Shown: piece after piece, positions 45,489 to 57,152 of the stretch
Layout of the letters: every line of letters starts with the position of its first letter
Position numbering within the stretch: the first letter of the stretch is position 1
Source of the DNA: Hordeum vulgare subsp. vulgare
Taxonomy: Eukaryota; Streptophyta; Magnoliopsida; Poales; Poaceae
NCBI RefSeq assembly: GCF_904849725.1
Contig: NC_058521.1
Span: forward strand, 341,294,638-341,358,637
Direction: 5' to 3'
Length of the DNA: 64,000 nt
The notes under the pieces: generated by a model
Seen by the model: the letters and a program-made list of their open reading frames with translations, nothing else
What the model was told of the DNA's origin: nothing
The model's database searches: none
Made by a program: the position numbers and the translations under genes

Positions 45489-46771
45489 ACATATGTCACA
45501 CCCAATATGTTGCCCTGTCCTCACTGAAACTTGAAAGTCCCAACAGGGATAAAAGCGCATATCGGAGTCGCTTCGCAAGATGGAAATCGTCACTATACAT
45601 TTAATAAAGAGATAAATATATGGAATTGGATTTACTTGCCAAATTCTTAAACATAAATATCTCACATACATCCATACATAACAATCATCATATAGAAGAG
45701 AAGGATCCGGCTACTAATAAAAGAAAGCAAAAATAAATGACGTCCACCCTGCTATTCCCATGTTTCCGACCCTGAACCATGCTATGATCATTCAGAAAGA
45801 AGAAGAACTCCAAATAGAACAAGCATTGATGTCACATCAATGCATCGCATTACCTGAACCCCCATCTATTATTGTAGTAATCTATGAGCCAGGGGGACTC
45901 AACAATCTCATTACCAAGGGTATCAAGACTACCAAAGCTTAATGGCTGAGGAACTGTTAAGTGGTGAGACTATGCCATGTAGTAATCATATGATATTTGG
46001 TTAAACTACGAGTACAACAATAAGAAGAGTGAACTTCACATAAACGAACGTGAACTAGTAATAATCAAGAAGTGATCCTGAACACCTACTCACGAGTCAT
46101 TCATAACCCCACCGTGTTCTCTTCCCTAACTCCCTCGAAAAGAGTAGATCACAGTTACACACATATGGTTGGTGTATTTTTGTTGACTTCGGTTCAAGTT
46201 TCATATAACCGGGTATTATAAAGTTTACAATCTGCCACATAACCACATGCACGGCTTTCCAGAAGATTTAACCATATAGGGGTGCTCCAACTCATCCGTC
46301 ACATACTAACCACAAGCTGAAGTGGAAAAACTTAACCTCGAGAGAGGCCGAAGTGTCCTCGGAATACCAGTGTACAAGATATTTCAACAAAACTAAAACA
46401 AATCCAGCAAGGACGTGTATCTCGTTCTCAGGACACGACAAATGGGAGATGGTTGCCAAGCCAATCCAGGATTTGCCCCAGGCGATGTTAATAAGATGTT
46501 CTAGTTTGGACCATAGTCATGAGGAGCACTGGCCCCGTTGGTTGACTAATTATCCATGGGTTAATTACTCCTTACGCACGTTTATTAGTTATGCAAATAT
46601 AGTACCAAAGTTGGGCCTTGCCGGAAGAATTTTAATCAAAGATGAATAATCAAGGGGGTCCCCATAAAAAACCCAAACATGTTAGGACACTCCGTATAAA
46701 ACATAACACTGGTAGTCAGAAACAAAGGAGACAAGGGTGGAATGAAACTCGGGAAAAATGTCGAGCCTTCC
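45489..46771 (-). repeat. Inverted E-type LTR fragment K
   Basis: It starts TGTCACACCCAATATGTTGC and is the diverged reverse complement of the last 1.3 kb of the E LTR. Compare GATCCTGAACACCTACTCACG at 46074 with the complement of 40680-40700, and AAGGGGGTCCCCAT at 46655 with 40022-40034. It is cut at 46771 by copia L. Non-coding. Confidence 0.6.
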
Positions 46772-48107
46772 TGTAGGATCCAAAGTATGTCTAGAGAGGG
46801 GGGTGATTAGACTACTTGACCAAATAAAAATTAGCCATTTCCCAATTTTAATTGTTCACAAGTTTTATTGATTTTACCAACCCAAGAACACCCAACACAT
46901 GCAAGTCTAATAGTATAATAGCAGAAAGTAAAGACATGTATATGGATAAGCAACCTTGTCTATACCATCACGGCTTACGTCCACGAAGGACTAGCCTCAG
47001 TCGGATAGATCTCCATGAATTAGGTGATTTCCTTGCCCTTACAAACTTCTTAGTTCAACTCCACATGAAGTAGGAGGCTCCCAAGCGACACCTAACCAAT
47101 CTATGAGACACCACTCTCCAAAAGGTAATATATGTGGTATGGATGATGACCTCCTTGCTCTTGTGCTTCAAAAGATAGTCCCCTCAACACTAAATCACTC
47201 TCTCACATATTTGGCTTGGTAGAAAAGATTGATTGGGTGGAACTCAACTTGGGGAGGCTAGAAATCAAGATTCATATGGTAGGAGTGTAATATCTTGATA
47301 CCAACATGTGAGTAGGTGGTTCTCTCTCACTAAATGGATGGGGCAAGTGTTGGCTTGTTCTGAGCGATCTCACTATGAATGAGAGGCAGGTGGAGGGGTA
47401 TATATACGCATCTTCAAAAATACAATTGTTACAGCATTATTTCCCAACTCGGTGGAACCGATGCAAAAACACGGTTGCACCGACTAGTGCAAAATGTGGC
47501 AATCTTAGGCATTTCGGTGAGACCGATATATAATTCTTGGTGAGTCGGACATGGCTGGCCTAGGCAGTTATCCAAACTCGGTGGTACCAATTTGCAAAAA
47601 TCAGAATTTTTTATTTTTAGCAGATGCACACCAGGGAAATGGTCACTGTTTCTTTGTTGCACCGAAATCAAACTTGGTGTCTCCGAGAAGGATAGGGTTG
47701 GCTATGGATCTGTCTAGGAAGAAACTCGGTAGGCCCGATTTCGAATAGTTGGTGCATCGAATTTTTGTGTTAAGATTTAGTTATAATATTTTGCGGCATA
47801 CTTTCATGAGATATTTTGGTGGATAACTCTAAGGTCTTGAGCAACCAGATGGTCATCGAGACATCATCCCCTTTTAATAGTATTGGCTTTCCTATGGACT
47901 CAAATGTGGTTTCTCACAAAATGCCAAATGTAGAGTCTTCAATTTTGTTGCCAATTTATGTTCCTTTGATCTAGGGGATCTCCTCACTATTTTTTTCCAA
48001 TCCATTCATTGAAATTTTCCTTAAATATACTTGGTAGAATCATTAGTCCAATGAAATATATGTAGTTTCCAATTACCAGAACCACCTAGGGAGAAGTTGT
48101 GATTTCA
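46772..48107 (-). repeat. 3' LTR of copia L
   Basis: Starts TGTAGGATCCAAAGTATGTC and ends GTGATTTCA. Similar in order to the LTRs of G (GGTGATTAGACTACTTGACC near the start; palindromic CGGTG..CACCG motifs at 47440-47760). Confidence 0.75.
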
Positions 48108-49026
48108 AGCTCCCCCTTTTTGGTAATTGATGACAACATATAGAACAAACTTTGATAGGGATATAAACAATGAATATAATCATCAATTTGAGAAGTATGT
48201 GATAAGCAAGAGCTTCCCCCTAATTTTGTGCATTATTTTAAATTTGTGTTTGAATACAAGTGCACAATCGATTGAGATCATGGGTCCCTCTTCAATGTCA
48301 CATACATCTTGGTGGTGCCCATAAATGATATGAATGGATTACAATGCAAATAACACCAAACATGAGTGAACGATTATCATATAAACATCACAAGGATATA
48401 GGTAATGACAATCACAAAGTGTATGATCAAAACTACAAAGTTCTATACAAACAAAAGGTAGTCCAAATGTTTTTAACATGAAGAGTGCAACGAAAATGAA
48501 ACATTCTCCCTTGAAGCCCTATGACTTATAACACTTCTCCCCCTTTGGCAATAAGTTACCAAAAAGCTCGAAGGCATAGAGATAAACATCGCTCTGTGCA
48601 TGGTCTCCTCCACGGGGCGATGAAACTACGTCGGTGGTCGTGGAAGGAGTCGATAAGAGAGCATCAACAAAAAGCTTCTACTGAAGTCCTTTGAGGTGGT
48701 AGAGTAGATACATATGAGGTGCTGAGGGAGCTGATGGAGCTCATGCAGGTGCTAATGAAGACTGTCTCATCTCTGTAACTAGCAAGGAAGAAGATCTGGC
48801 ATGTGTCCTAAACTGAGTATGAGTATGGATAAAAGGACTATCATCCACATCACTAGAAATGGGCCTCTCCTTGATGTTCTCTGATGGATGGTCGTTGTTG
48901 TGATCTGACAGGTGAGGTATAAGCTTCCTTCAAACAACAATATCTTCATCATCCTCACCAGCATCCCTGGAAGTTGAACTCTTGTTCTTATCAACAACTG
49001 GAATATCTTTGGTAGTCCTCCTAGGC

Positions 49027-49560
49027 CTAGAGGCAGCTGGTTGGTTGCTGTAGGCTTGACTTTGGGAGCTGAGGTATTTGCCTTTGAGTAGGCTTTCTTC
49101 GTATAGTATCCTTCATAATCTTCCGTTGTTTGGAAGGAGGAGGGTTAGCAGGTTCCTCCTCTTGCTCTTGCTCTTGCTCTGTTGGATCTTCAAACACAGA
49201 AGATGGCCTACCCTGCACATGAACAATCCTCTCCCTTGATCTCTTCTTTGCATGCTTATTTCTGATATCCTTTGTTTGCTTGAAGGTGTTGGAGGCCTCT
49301 AGAGATGTTGCTCCCCCATTGGCACGCTCAAGAGCCTTCCTAGTATCAGGGCTAGCATACTCCTTTATAACAGTTCTCCTTTTGAGCACATTCTCCTCTG
49401 GAATGAAGTCTACATACTCCTCATCATAATTTCCTCGCTTCCTGACGCTGGTGGCTGCCTTTGGAGGATCATGAGAACTAGGGTTGCCTTGGTCTAAAGA
49501 GCTAGCTTCTGGACAAGTGCCAACATCAAGATCCGCACTTGGCTCTCTGAAAGCATTCTG
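49027..49560 (-). pseudogene. Extra ORF of copia L (after pol)
   Basis: The minus frame is open from about 49560 to 49027 and reads KRRTVIKEYASPDTRKALER, ANGGATSLEASNTFKQTKDI and KKRSRERIVHVQGRP, followed by an acidic EQEQEQEEE and a basic PPPSKQRKIMKD tail. It resembles no enzyme known to me. Its place between the expected end of pol and the 3' LTR is where Sirevirus-type copia elements have an additional ORF. Function is unknown. The upstream end has no clear start codon. Confidence 0.45.
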
Positions 49561-50189
49561 ATTGTAAACTAATCCTCACATAGCTGAGAACTGACCCTGT
49601 AAATAGATTCATAGGAGCGTACACGATGACCATCATAAAATACAAACATTTTTGCAAAATATGAACACAAAAACTTAGTTTCAGATTTCCACTATATGGG
49701 TTTTGTTTCCATCGAGTTTACATTTTTGGATCTTCCGACACTGACAACCTATTTCACTAAGACTTGGTCACGGTTTTCAGTTTCACCGAAAATTGACTGA
49801 GTCTGCCCGAGAGTGTTCTAAGAAACCCAAAAAACTAGATGAGTGAAACCGATCCTTTTCCACTCGGTGACTCCGAGACACGTACGGTGGAAAATTAAAC
49901 TTAATTTTTCTCATTTGCCTATCACTACAGAATTTTCTTGTGGATGAAATCGTTGCAATCAATGGCAAGAGGCGGAACTCATCCTAATTTGCAAGAATCA
50001 GTAGTTAGAGTGTAGAAGGGGTCAATGTCTTACCGTAATTCGGTGACGACTTTGCTACAGTGGCGACGACAAGGAGGATTACCGTTGACGGCGGCGAGGG
50101 TGCACGAGACGCAAGCTCTAATGTCTGTCAACACGAGCAGCGACAACTGTGGGGTGCAAGGTCATTGTTTGAATATTAATTGTCCTGTG

Positions 50190-51830
50190 TGAAAACACCG
50201 TTGCTCCCTAAGGTGGTTTTGGTAATTAATAACAACACATGCGTCACTGAACTAATGATTCTATCCAAGTATATTTAAGAAAAGTTCAAAGATTCATTTG
50301 CTAAAGGACTGTGAGGAGATACCCATTGATGCAAGGAAATGAATAAGATTGTCCAAGCTTCAAGATACAAGACCGTGCATTTTATATTTGTGAGAAATCA
50401 CATTTGAGTCCATAGGAAAGCCAGTACTAACAAAAGGGGGTCAGGTATCTATGATGAATTGGTTGCTCAAGTGCTTAGAGATAGCCAACAAAAATACTCA
50501 GCCATTCTCCCATAAAATTCATTGTCCAAATCCTAAACGTCAAAATCGGTGCCACCAATAATTTCCACTCGGCCCTACCAATTTTTCTAGGGACACAACC
50601 TTTGCCAAACCTTAGAATCTAGTACCAGCATCTTCCACTTTGGTTCCACCGAAAATTAATGAAGAACTTTCTAGCCACTCGATTTCAAGAATCATAATTT
50701 CCGTGATTTTATATCGGTATCACCTATATTTGGAAACTTCCCTAGGTCACCATATATTTACCACCAAGATTCCTATACCAGTCTCATCGAGAATTCGAAA
50801 GTTGCCACATTTAGTGCAATTAGGTGCCACCGAGATTAATTTTGGTTCCATTGAGTTGGGCAATAATGTTGTAATGGTTAGATTTTAGGAGATGAATATA
50901 TATACCCAGCGACCACCTCTCATTCATAGAGGAAGCACTCAGAACACAAACATACTTGCCATATCCATTTTTAGAGAGAGCCACCTAATCATGTGTTAAG
51001 ATAAAGATATTCCAATCAAACCATTAGAAACTTGCTCTCTAGCCTCCCCAAGTTGATTTCCACCAAATCAATCTCTTCTACCCATGCCAAACCTATGAGA
51101 GAGTGATTGAGTGTTGATGAGACTATCTTTTGAAGCACAAGAGCAAGGATTTCATTGTTGTACCACGCCTATTACCTTTTGGAGGGTGGTGCCTCCTAGA
51201 TTGGTTAGGTGTCACTTGGGAGCCTTGTACTTCGTGATGTGGAGTTGAACCAAGAAGTTCGTAAGGGCATGTAGATCACCTACTTCGTGAAGATCTACCC
51301 CGAGTGAGGCAATGATGTACGGACGTAAGCAATGGTGGAATAGACATGTCCACTTCTTCGTGGACCCATTGTGGGTTTATCCCTCCATGGACTCTCGCAG
51401 CCTTACCCTCCATGGGTTGAAGTCTCCACTAACGTGGACATACGATAACAACACCTATCGGAACCACGCCAAAAATTGCCATGTCAAACTTCGTGTATGA
51501 TCTTCCCATCCCTTCCATCTACTTACGTTTGCATGTAATTACTTTCCGCTGCAATACTCTTAGCTATGCTTGTGTAGGGTGTGCTTGACTTTCTACAACT
51601 TATAAAATTAGCACACAACTAAAATTGGGAAAAGGCTAACTTTTATTTGGTCAGTAGTCTAATCACCCCCTTGTAGACATACTTTAGATCCTACACTCTA
51701 TTGGTACCACTTTGCTATGTTATGAGTTATGCAACTTGGTCAATTAAAACTTTTTTGTGCTTGTGATGTTTGAATTGATTGCTTTTCTCTTGAGTGCTTG
51801 TTTGTGTTTTAGTTCCCAAACATTCTCCCA
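50190..51830 (+). mobile_element. Copia element M: 5' LTR and start of interior
   Basis: A plus-strand LTR of the same group as G and L (50190-51695: starts TGAAAACACCGTTGCTCCC, ends TAGATCCTACA) is followed by CTCTATTGGTACCACTTTGC, a degenerate initiator-Met primer-binding site. About 130 further bases may belong to the interior. After that the sequence changes to an unrelated LTR-like stretch, so M is truncated. Frame 51312-51500 is part of the LTR, not a gene. Confidence 0.7.
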
Positions 51831-51839
51831 CTCTCTAAA

Positions 51840-53346
51840 CTCATAATCTTGTTCCAAACCTTTGCCCGATGACCATACCATCTGTATAGGACCTAAAACA
51901 ATTTTTACAAAATATTATTTTGACCAAAAACATTTATTTAAATTAAGCTTTCAAAAACACCTAAACTGAGGTTTTGTACTACAAATCCTCAAATAAGGGA
52001 AGATGTTTCACCCCGAATATTTTATTTGGATCCTATTATCAAAAAGATTTCCTAACACCACAAAAATATTATTTTAAGAGTTATTTTCCTATTTTATTTA
52101 AATACTTTTTTTGTGAGTCTGGAAATGGTCTTTTATGAGGGAAAATTGTTTTTATGCTTCAAAAATATTTGAGAAAATTTGGGAAACTACGTGGACATAT
52201 ATGCTCCATATATGAGTTTCAACACAACGTCATGTTCAAAACATTTCGACAAACCCTTCAAAACCATTTATGCTTGTTTCAAGTATTTGAAATATTTCTA
52301 TAATGAAAATTCTCAAATAATTGTAGGAACATTCTAGAGAGTCACACATGCCATATGCGATGATCTTGCAAAGTTTCACCTAAATCCAAGTTGTTTGGAT
52401 TCACAAAATATCCCAAAATCCTCTATGTCCAGATCCAAATTTGAGAAACTTTACATTGCCAAGTTTCTCCATTGGCTCTCAAACATTTCATGCTCTAATA
52501 CCCAAATGATGCCACCACACCAAGTGGTGCATTAGGAGGAATAGTTTTGCATGACTAGATTTAAAGAAAACCAATTATGTCCATTTCTAAGATTTACCAA
52601 GTCTACATTGAAAACTTTCTTCAAATGGGATCACATCTTGTGATCAAGCTTATTTTTACTCACCCTTTGACCCTGTTCAATATCACAGCTAGTAGTGAAA
52701 TTTATCTTGCCCAAAACAGCACCAAACACCTTCTAGTGAATTGATAAAATCACTGTTTTGACCCCTTTCACGGTTCTCCTTCACCCCATCTTTTTACCAC
52801 ATCTCCATCTAATCACCTTCTACCCCCAGTACCTCCTTCACCTCAGCAGCTCAATGATCGATTGGGTAAAAACCCCATTTGTACCCCATGGACAACTAGA
52901 ACAAAAATAAAACTCCTCTCTCCCATCTCCTTAGTGACATCTAAAGCACTCAAAGCCCTCCCCTACTATTTTCCTATACCCCTGGATCCCGTGGAAACGA
53001 GTGGCTACAACCTACGCGCCAGAAGCATGCCATGGCATGCAATATGCGTCCTCTAGAGCATGCTATAGTGTGCCCCCACTCGAGGGCCCCAACCACCTCA
53101 GGCCTCTCCATCTTGTCCCCCAAGATCTCCTCGGCGTCCGGGACATGCTGGCCCGTCAGACCCCTCCGCTCTCTTCCTCTCTCTCCTCTCACGCGTGTGC
53201 CAAGCACCGCCAGCTCGGCCAATGGTCGGAATCACATGCGTGATGCACCCTAGCCGTCCTCCGCTCCTTCTCTCCCTTTCTTTGGTAGCAGAACACCCCA
53301 AGAGCACCCACGACTCGAAGCTGAACCCTCCCGTGGAAATCCCGGT
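51840..53346 (+). repeat. A-type gypsy LTR fragment, plus orientation
   Basis: The AT-rich stretch around 52130-52420 resembles the reverse complement of 24530-24680 in LTR A (AAACCATTTATGCTTG, GAAATATTTCTAT, GCAAAGTTTCACCTAAATCC). It is followed by a GC-rich part (52980-53340), as in other long gypsy LTRs. Its left end is cut by M and its right end by the CACTA element. Small frames at 53001-53436 are overlapping and not gene-like. Confidence 0.45.
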
Positions 53347-53384
53347 CACTACTCCAAGCAATACTGAAATCAGAGAATTTGCCT

Positions 53385-53645
53385 TCTGCTGCTTCTTTGC
53401 CATCTGCTCGCTAATGGCAAAGACACTCTTTTCCATCAGCTACCCAGAACCTGACGGCAAAGAGCAGGCTGATGGAAAACATCCTCTTTGGCATAAGTGT
53501 ACTCTTTGCCGTCTGCCAGCTGACGACAAAGCACATGCAGGCAGACAGCAAAGAACCCACCCCACACCGCTCTCTAACCCATAACGGTCCAACACTTTGC
53601 CGTCAGCCTATTACCACTTTACAGTCGGGAGCAGACGGCAAAGAG
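53385..53645. repeat. Left subterminal repeats of CACTA N
   Basis: Repeated CTTTGCCATCTG, CTGACGGCAAAG, CTTTGCCGTCTGC, GACGACAAAG and CAGACGGCAAAG in both orientations (at least eight in 260 bases). In En/Spm elements such arrays bind the element-encoded TNPA-like protein. Confidence 0.85.
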
Positions 53646-54520
53646 GCAACTAGACCAAACGTCATCAACCCCCACCCCACCCCCTCTACCTCCCCCATAA
53701 CGGTTCAGCATAGCCCCCTTCTCTCTCCCCACGCCGCCGCTGGAGCTCGTCTTCCCTTCTCCCCGTGACCCGCCGCCGGAGCTCGCCCCCTCCTCCTCCC
53801 TGCGACCCCCTCCTCCACCACCGTGCCCCTTCTCCACCACCGCCCCCTCCTCTCCGTGCCCCTGCTCCACCACCGCCCTGGTGCCCTCCTCCCCGCGACC
53901 CCTCTCATCCACCATTGCGCCACCCCTCGCCCTGGTGCCCTCTACTCCCCGCGACCCCCTCCTCCACTAGCTCCGGCCAGGTCACCCACCGCCCCGACCG
54001 TCACCGCCCCGGCTGCCCACTACTAATCAAGGTGATTTTTTTTTTGATAATTAATAGATTTAGTGGTATATATAGTTTACTTGGTAGGTTAGTTAATTAG
54101 TAGATTTAGTGGTAGTTTAGTTAGTTGGTAGATTATCTTTAGTTAGTTGGTAGTTTAGTTAGTTGGTAGATTTAGTTAGTTAATTAGTAGATTTAGTAGG
54201 TAGTTTAGTGGTAGATTCTGTTTTGTCAATTAGTGGTAACTAGATTCTTTTTTAGTTACTTAGTGGTAGATTATGTTTTTTGTTATTTGTTTGCTGTTTA
54301 GTGTTGTATAGGTTTAGCGATAGGTTTAGTTAGCTTGGTTAGTTAGGTTAGTTAGTTAGTTAGCTTAATAGAAAGAAGAGGAAGAAGTAGAAGAAGAGGA
54401 GGAGCAGAAGAGGAGAGGAGGAGGAGGAGGAGGAGGAGAAGAAGAAGAAGAGGAGGAGGAGAAGAAAAAAAAGAAGGAGAAGAAGAGAAGAAGAGATCAT
54501 GATGCATTTATTGATGATGA
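53646..54520. other. Low-complexity leader of CACTA N
   Basis: A C-rich stretch (53650-54010), whose frames give only proline-rich low-complexity peptides, is followed by a TTAGTTAGTTGGTAG-type repeat region (54040-54370) and a GA/GAG-rich run (54370-54500). Nothing here looks like a conserved exon. Confidence 0.6.
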
Positions 54521-57152
54521 TTATTAGTTTGTAAGATTCACAACTTAAATTGTATATATTTTAATCTTTATTATTCATGTACATATTATTATTCATGTCA
54601 GTTATTCAATTTTTTTATGTTGTACTAATTTATTTTAATCTTTATCATGGCAGGTCACCAGGTGTTGAAAGATGGTGGGCGCTGGTACAGATCGCTCGAT
54701 GGGTTCTTCCTAGGCGCCCCTCACGAGGGGTGGTACTTACCTTCCACCCCTATCTCTCCGTAGAGCCTTGCAGACAGTCTGTCGACACCACCCGTGAGTT
54801 CTTCTTCGTCGGCGGCATTGCCCACTGGGAGAGGTGCTGGTCGGGTAGGGAAGAAGGGGAAGGGTACATGGAGAGGTGGTGGCCGCGGAAGATCCAGGTA
54901 GACTGTTGAGCCTTCCTCGCCACCACCACCAGCTCATTCACCCGAGCATAGGACTACTATGGTCGACCCGTTTGTGGAGAAGGCTACGGGGACTCCGGTC
55001 CAGGAGCCTGGTGTTGACGGGCATTCGTCCCATGAGACTACGGTCCAGGATCAGCCTCGGGTCGAGGTGCATTCGGCCCACGAGACTACGGTTCCGGAGG
55101 CTTCACCCGACGTGGAGAGGTCCGGATGGGATGCGTGGCCGGATCAGACTGAGGGTCCGGGTGGCTCAGGGGGCGGGGATGGCGGGGATGAGTTTACGGA
55201 TAGTGAGGGCGATGTGCAGGTGGACTGGGCCACCATGTACAAGCATGATAGTACACGTCTCCCGGTCGTGCCAGCTACCCGCGAGCAGAGGCCGGTGATT
55301 AAACCTGAAGGAGATAGGTAAGTACATTTACTCTTTTTTTAGCTTTTGCCTTCAAGTTTGTTCAAATATCTAATGCGTTGACCATATCATACTGCAGGGG
55401 ATGGGGACACCCTTGTGGAGTCCGCAAGCCGAACTCTGTCCTTGGTGTGCTTTGCCGGACAAATTTCCCGGGGTTTGTCATGTTGCCTCGTGTGGGTCAG
55501 GTTCCTACACTAGGATTTTCCTGGGAGCACTACCAGGCTGCGAGGCCCCGCCGGAGGAGATTATAGATGGTGTCTTGTGCCACACGAGGGCCGAGATGGT
55601 GATCAAGAGCTTTTGGGTAAATTATTCTTTTACACAATCTAAAATTAACAATATAGCTAATTATTGTACTAATCGGTGTTTTCACATTTGATTGCAGATC
55701 TTCTATAGGTGTGAGGATGGATATGAGGAGCAGGCGGCCAAGGTTCTAGAGGCCGGGTGTAGGCGGTTACTACAGAACTTACGCCACGAGGCTCGGCCGC
55801 AGGCTATTCGAGACTACTACACCACGCGTGGTATTAAGAAGCAGAAGAAGGATTGCCGCGGAAAGTTTCTGAAGAAGGAGCAATACATGAAGGAAATTAC
55901 CTATTCTTAAGTCCTTCTACGTAGTTTTTTTGATTTCATTCATAGGCATAACGCTCAAAATTCTTTCTAATAACTTACAGGTGCCCCCGAGATGGTATGC
56001 GGATAAGATGGATTGTTGGGAGGCGTTGGTTGACGAGTGGTGCGCAGGCAACTGGCGAGCCGTCCACGACAATGCGAAGGATCGGCGTATCCAAATGGTT
56101 GGTGTGCCACAGCATCAAGGCAACGCCAACTTACTTCAGTTCGGATGAAACTGGGTATGTGATTTGCTTCATGATTTATGCAATTCATTATTCAAGATAA
56201 TATTTTGTTCCTCTCTTTTAGGCGCATCACAATAATACGGAGATGCCACACTTGTACGACCTTTATGGCATGCCCCATACTGCCTCGTACAAGAAGGCGA
56301 AGGCATTCTCTGAGTCTGACCTGGATGATCCAAATAACTTCACCAACATATCATCCCACCACAAGCTCGTGACATACAGGGACACGGGGAAGGCTGCGAA
56401 AGGGGATGACTTTAACCCGAGCCAGGAACCTTTGGATCCAGAGCTCATGATGATATCTGGTGGCGGGAGGCCCCATGGCTCGATAGCCATTGGAGATGGG
56501 ATAATACGTTGTCCACTCACTCTCCCGGAGATCAAGGCGCGCCAGTCGAGCAACTGTCCTGAGATAACACGTCGTCCACGGCTAGTCGATCTTGCCATCG
56601 AGGTTAGTTGTACGAACACAGAAAAATTTCATCCATTTCATTATGTGTGTCACCATAGATCATTACTGTGGTAACGAGGAATGGTGTTTCAGGCTGCTCT
56701 TCAGAAAGAGAGAGCGGCAAACCAGGCTGCTCTTGAGAAAGAGAGACTGGCAAGCCAGGCTGCTCTTCAGGCTGCTCTTGATGAGAGGGACAAGACCACG
56801 ACACGATTGATTGAGGAGGAGAGGGCCCGGAATGAGGCGGGTCAACGGGCCCTGTATGAGCTTTTGGTGGTAAGTTTTTTTCCACATTAGCCAAATCATG
56901 TGTGTAATGTCTGTTTCATTACTAACTAATACGACCCACTCTTCAATGTCTGTGTCAGAAGAGCGGTCAAGTCCCTTCGCCGATGCCCGTCATCTCTTCG
57001 ATTAACAGGAGAGTTTCATTATAAACTAGTATTAATAATTGAGTGTCATCGTGCTAACTAAGACATTGCAAAATATCTTTTCTGCAGAATAACTCTCGAG
57101 TGGCATCGCACGACCCTTCTGCATGTGTTTCTCCTCCTTGATGACCACTATG

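Larger units (their letters stand above)
46772..50184 (-). mobile_element. Maximus/Sirevirus-like copia element L, partial
   Basis: A minus-strand 3' LTR (46772-48107), a polypurine tract (48108-48120, minus AAAAGGGGGAGCT) and about 2 kb of interior with an extra ORF. The interior ends where copia M starts at 50190. No polymerase or integrase motif is present in the part that remains. Confidence 0.7.

Noticed and set aside
51312..51500. Plus ORF of 62 codons with VYPSMDSRSLTLHGLKSPLT, similar to a minus ORF at 25915-26187
   Set aside because: Both are the same LTR segment of the Maximus-like family, so the similarity comes from repeat copies and not from a gene.
53619..54100. Proline-rich and Gly/Arg-rich ORFs on both strands
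   Set aside because: Low-complexity CCTCC-type DNA in the CACTA leader. No conserved motif and no splice connection to the downstream exons.
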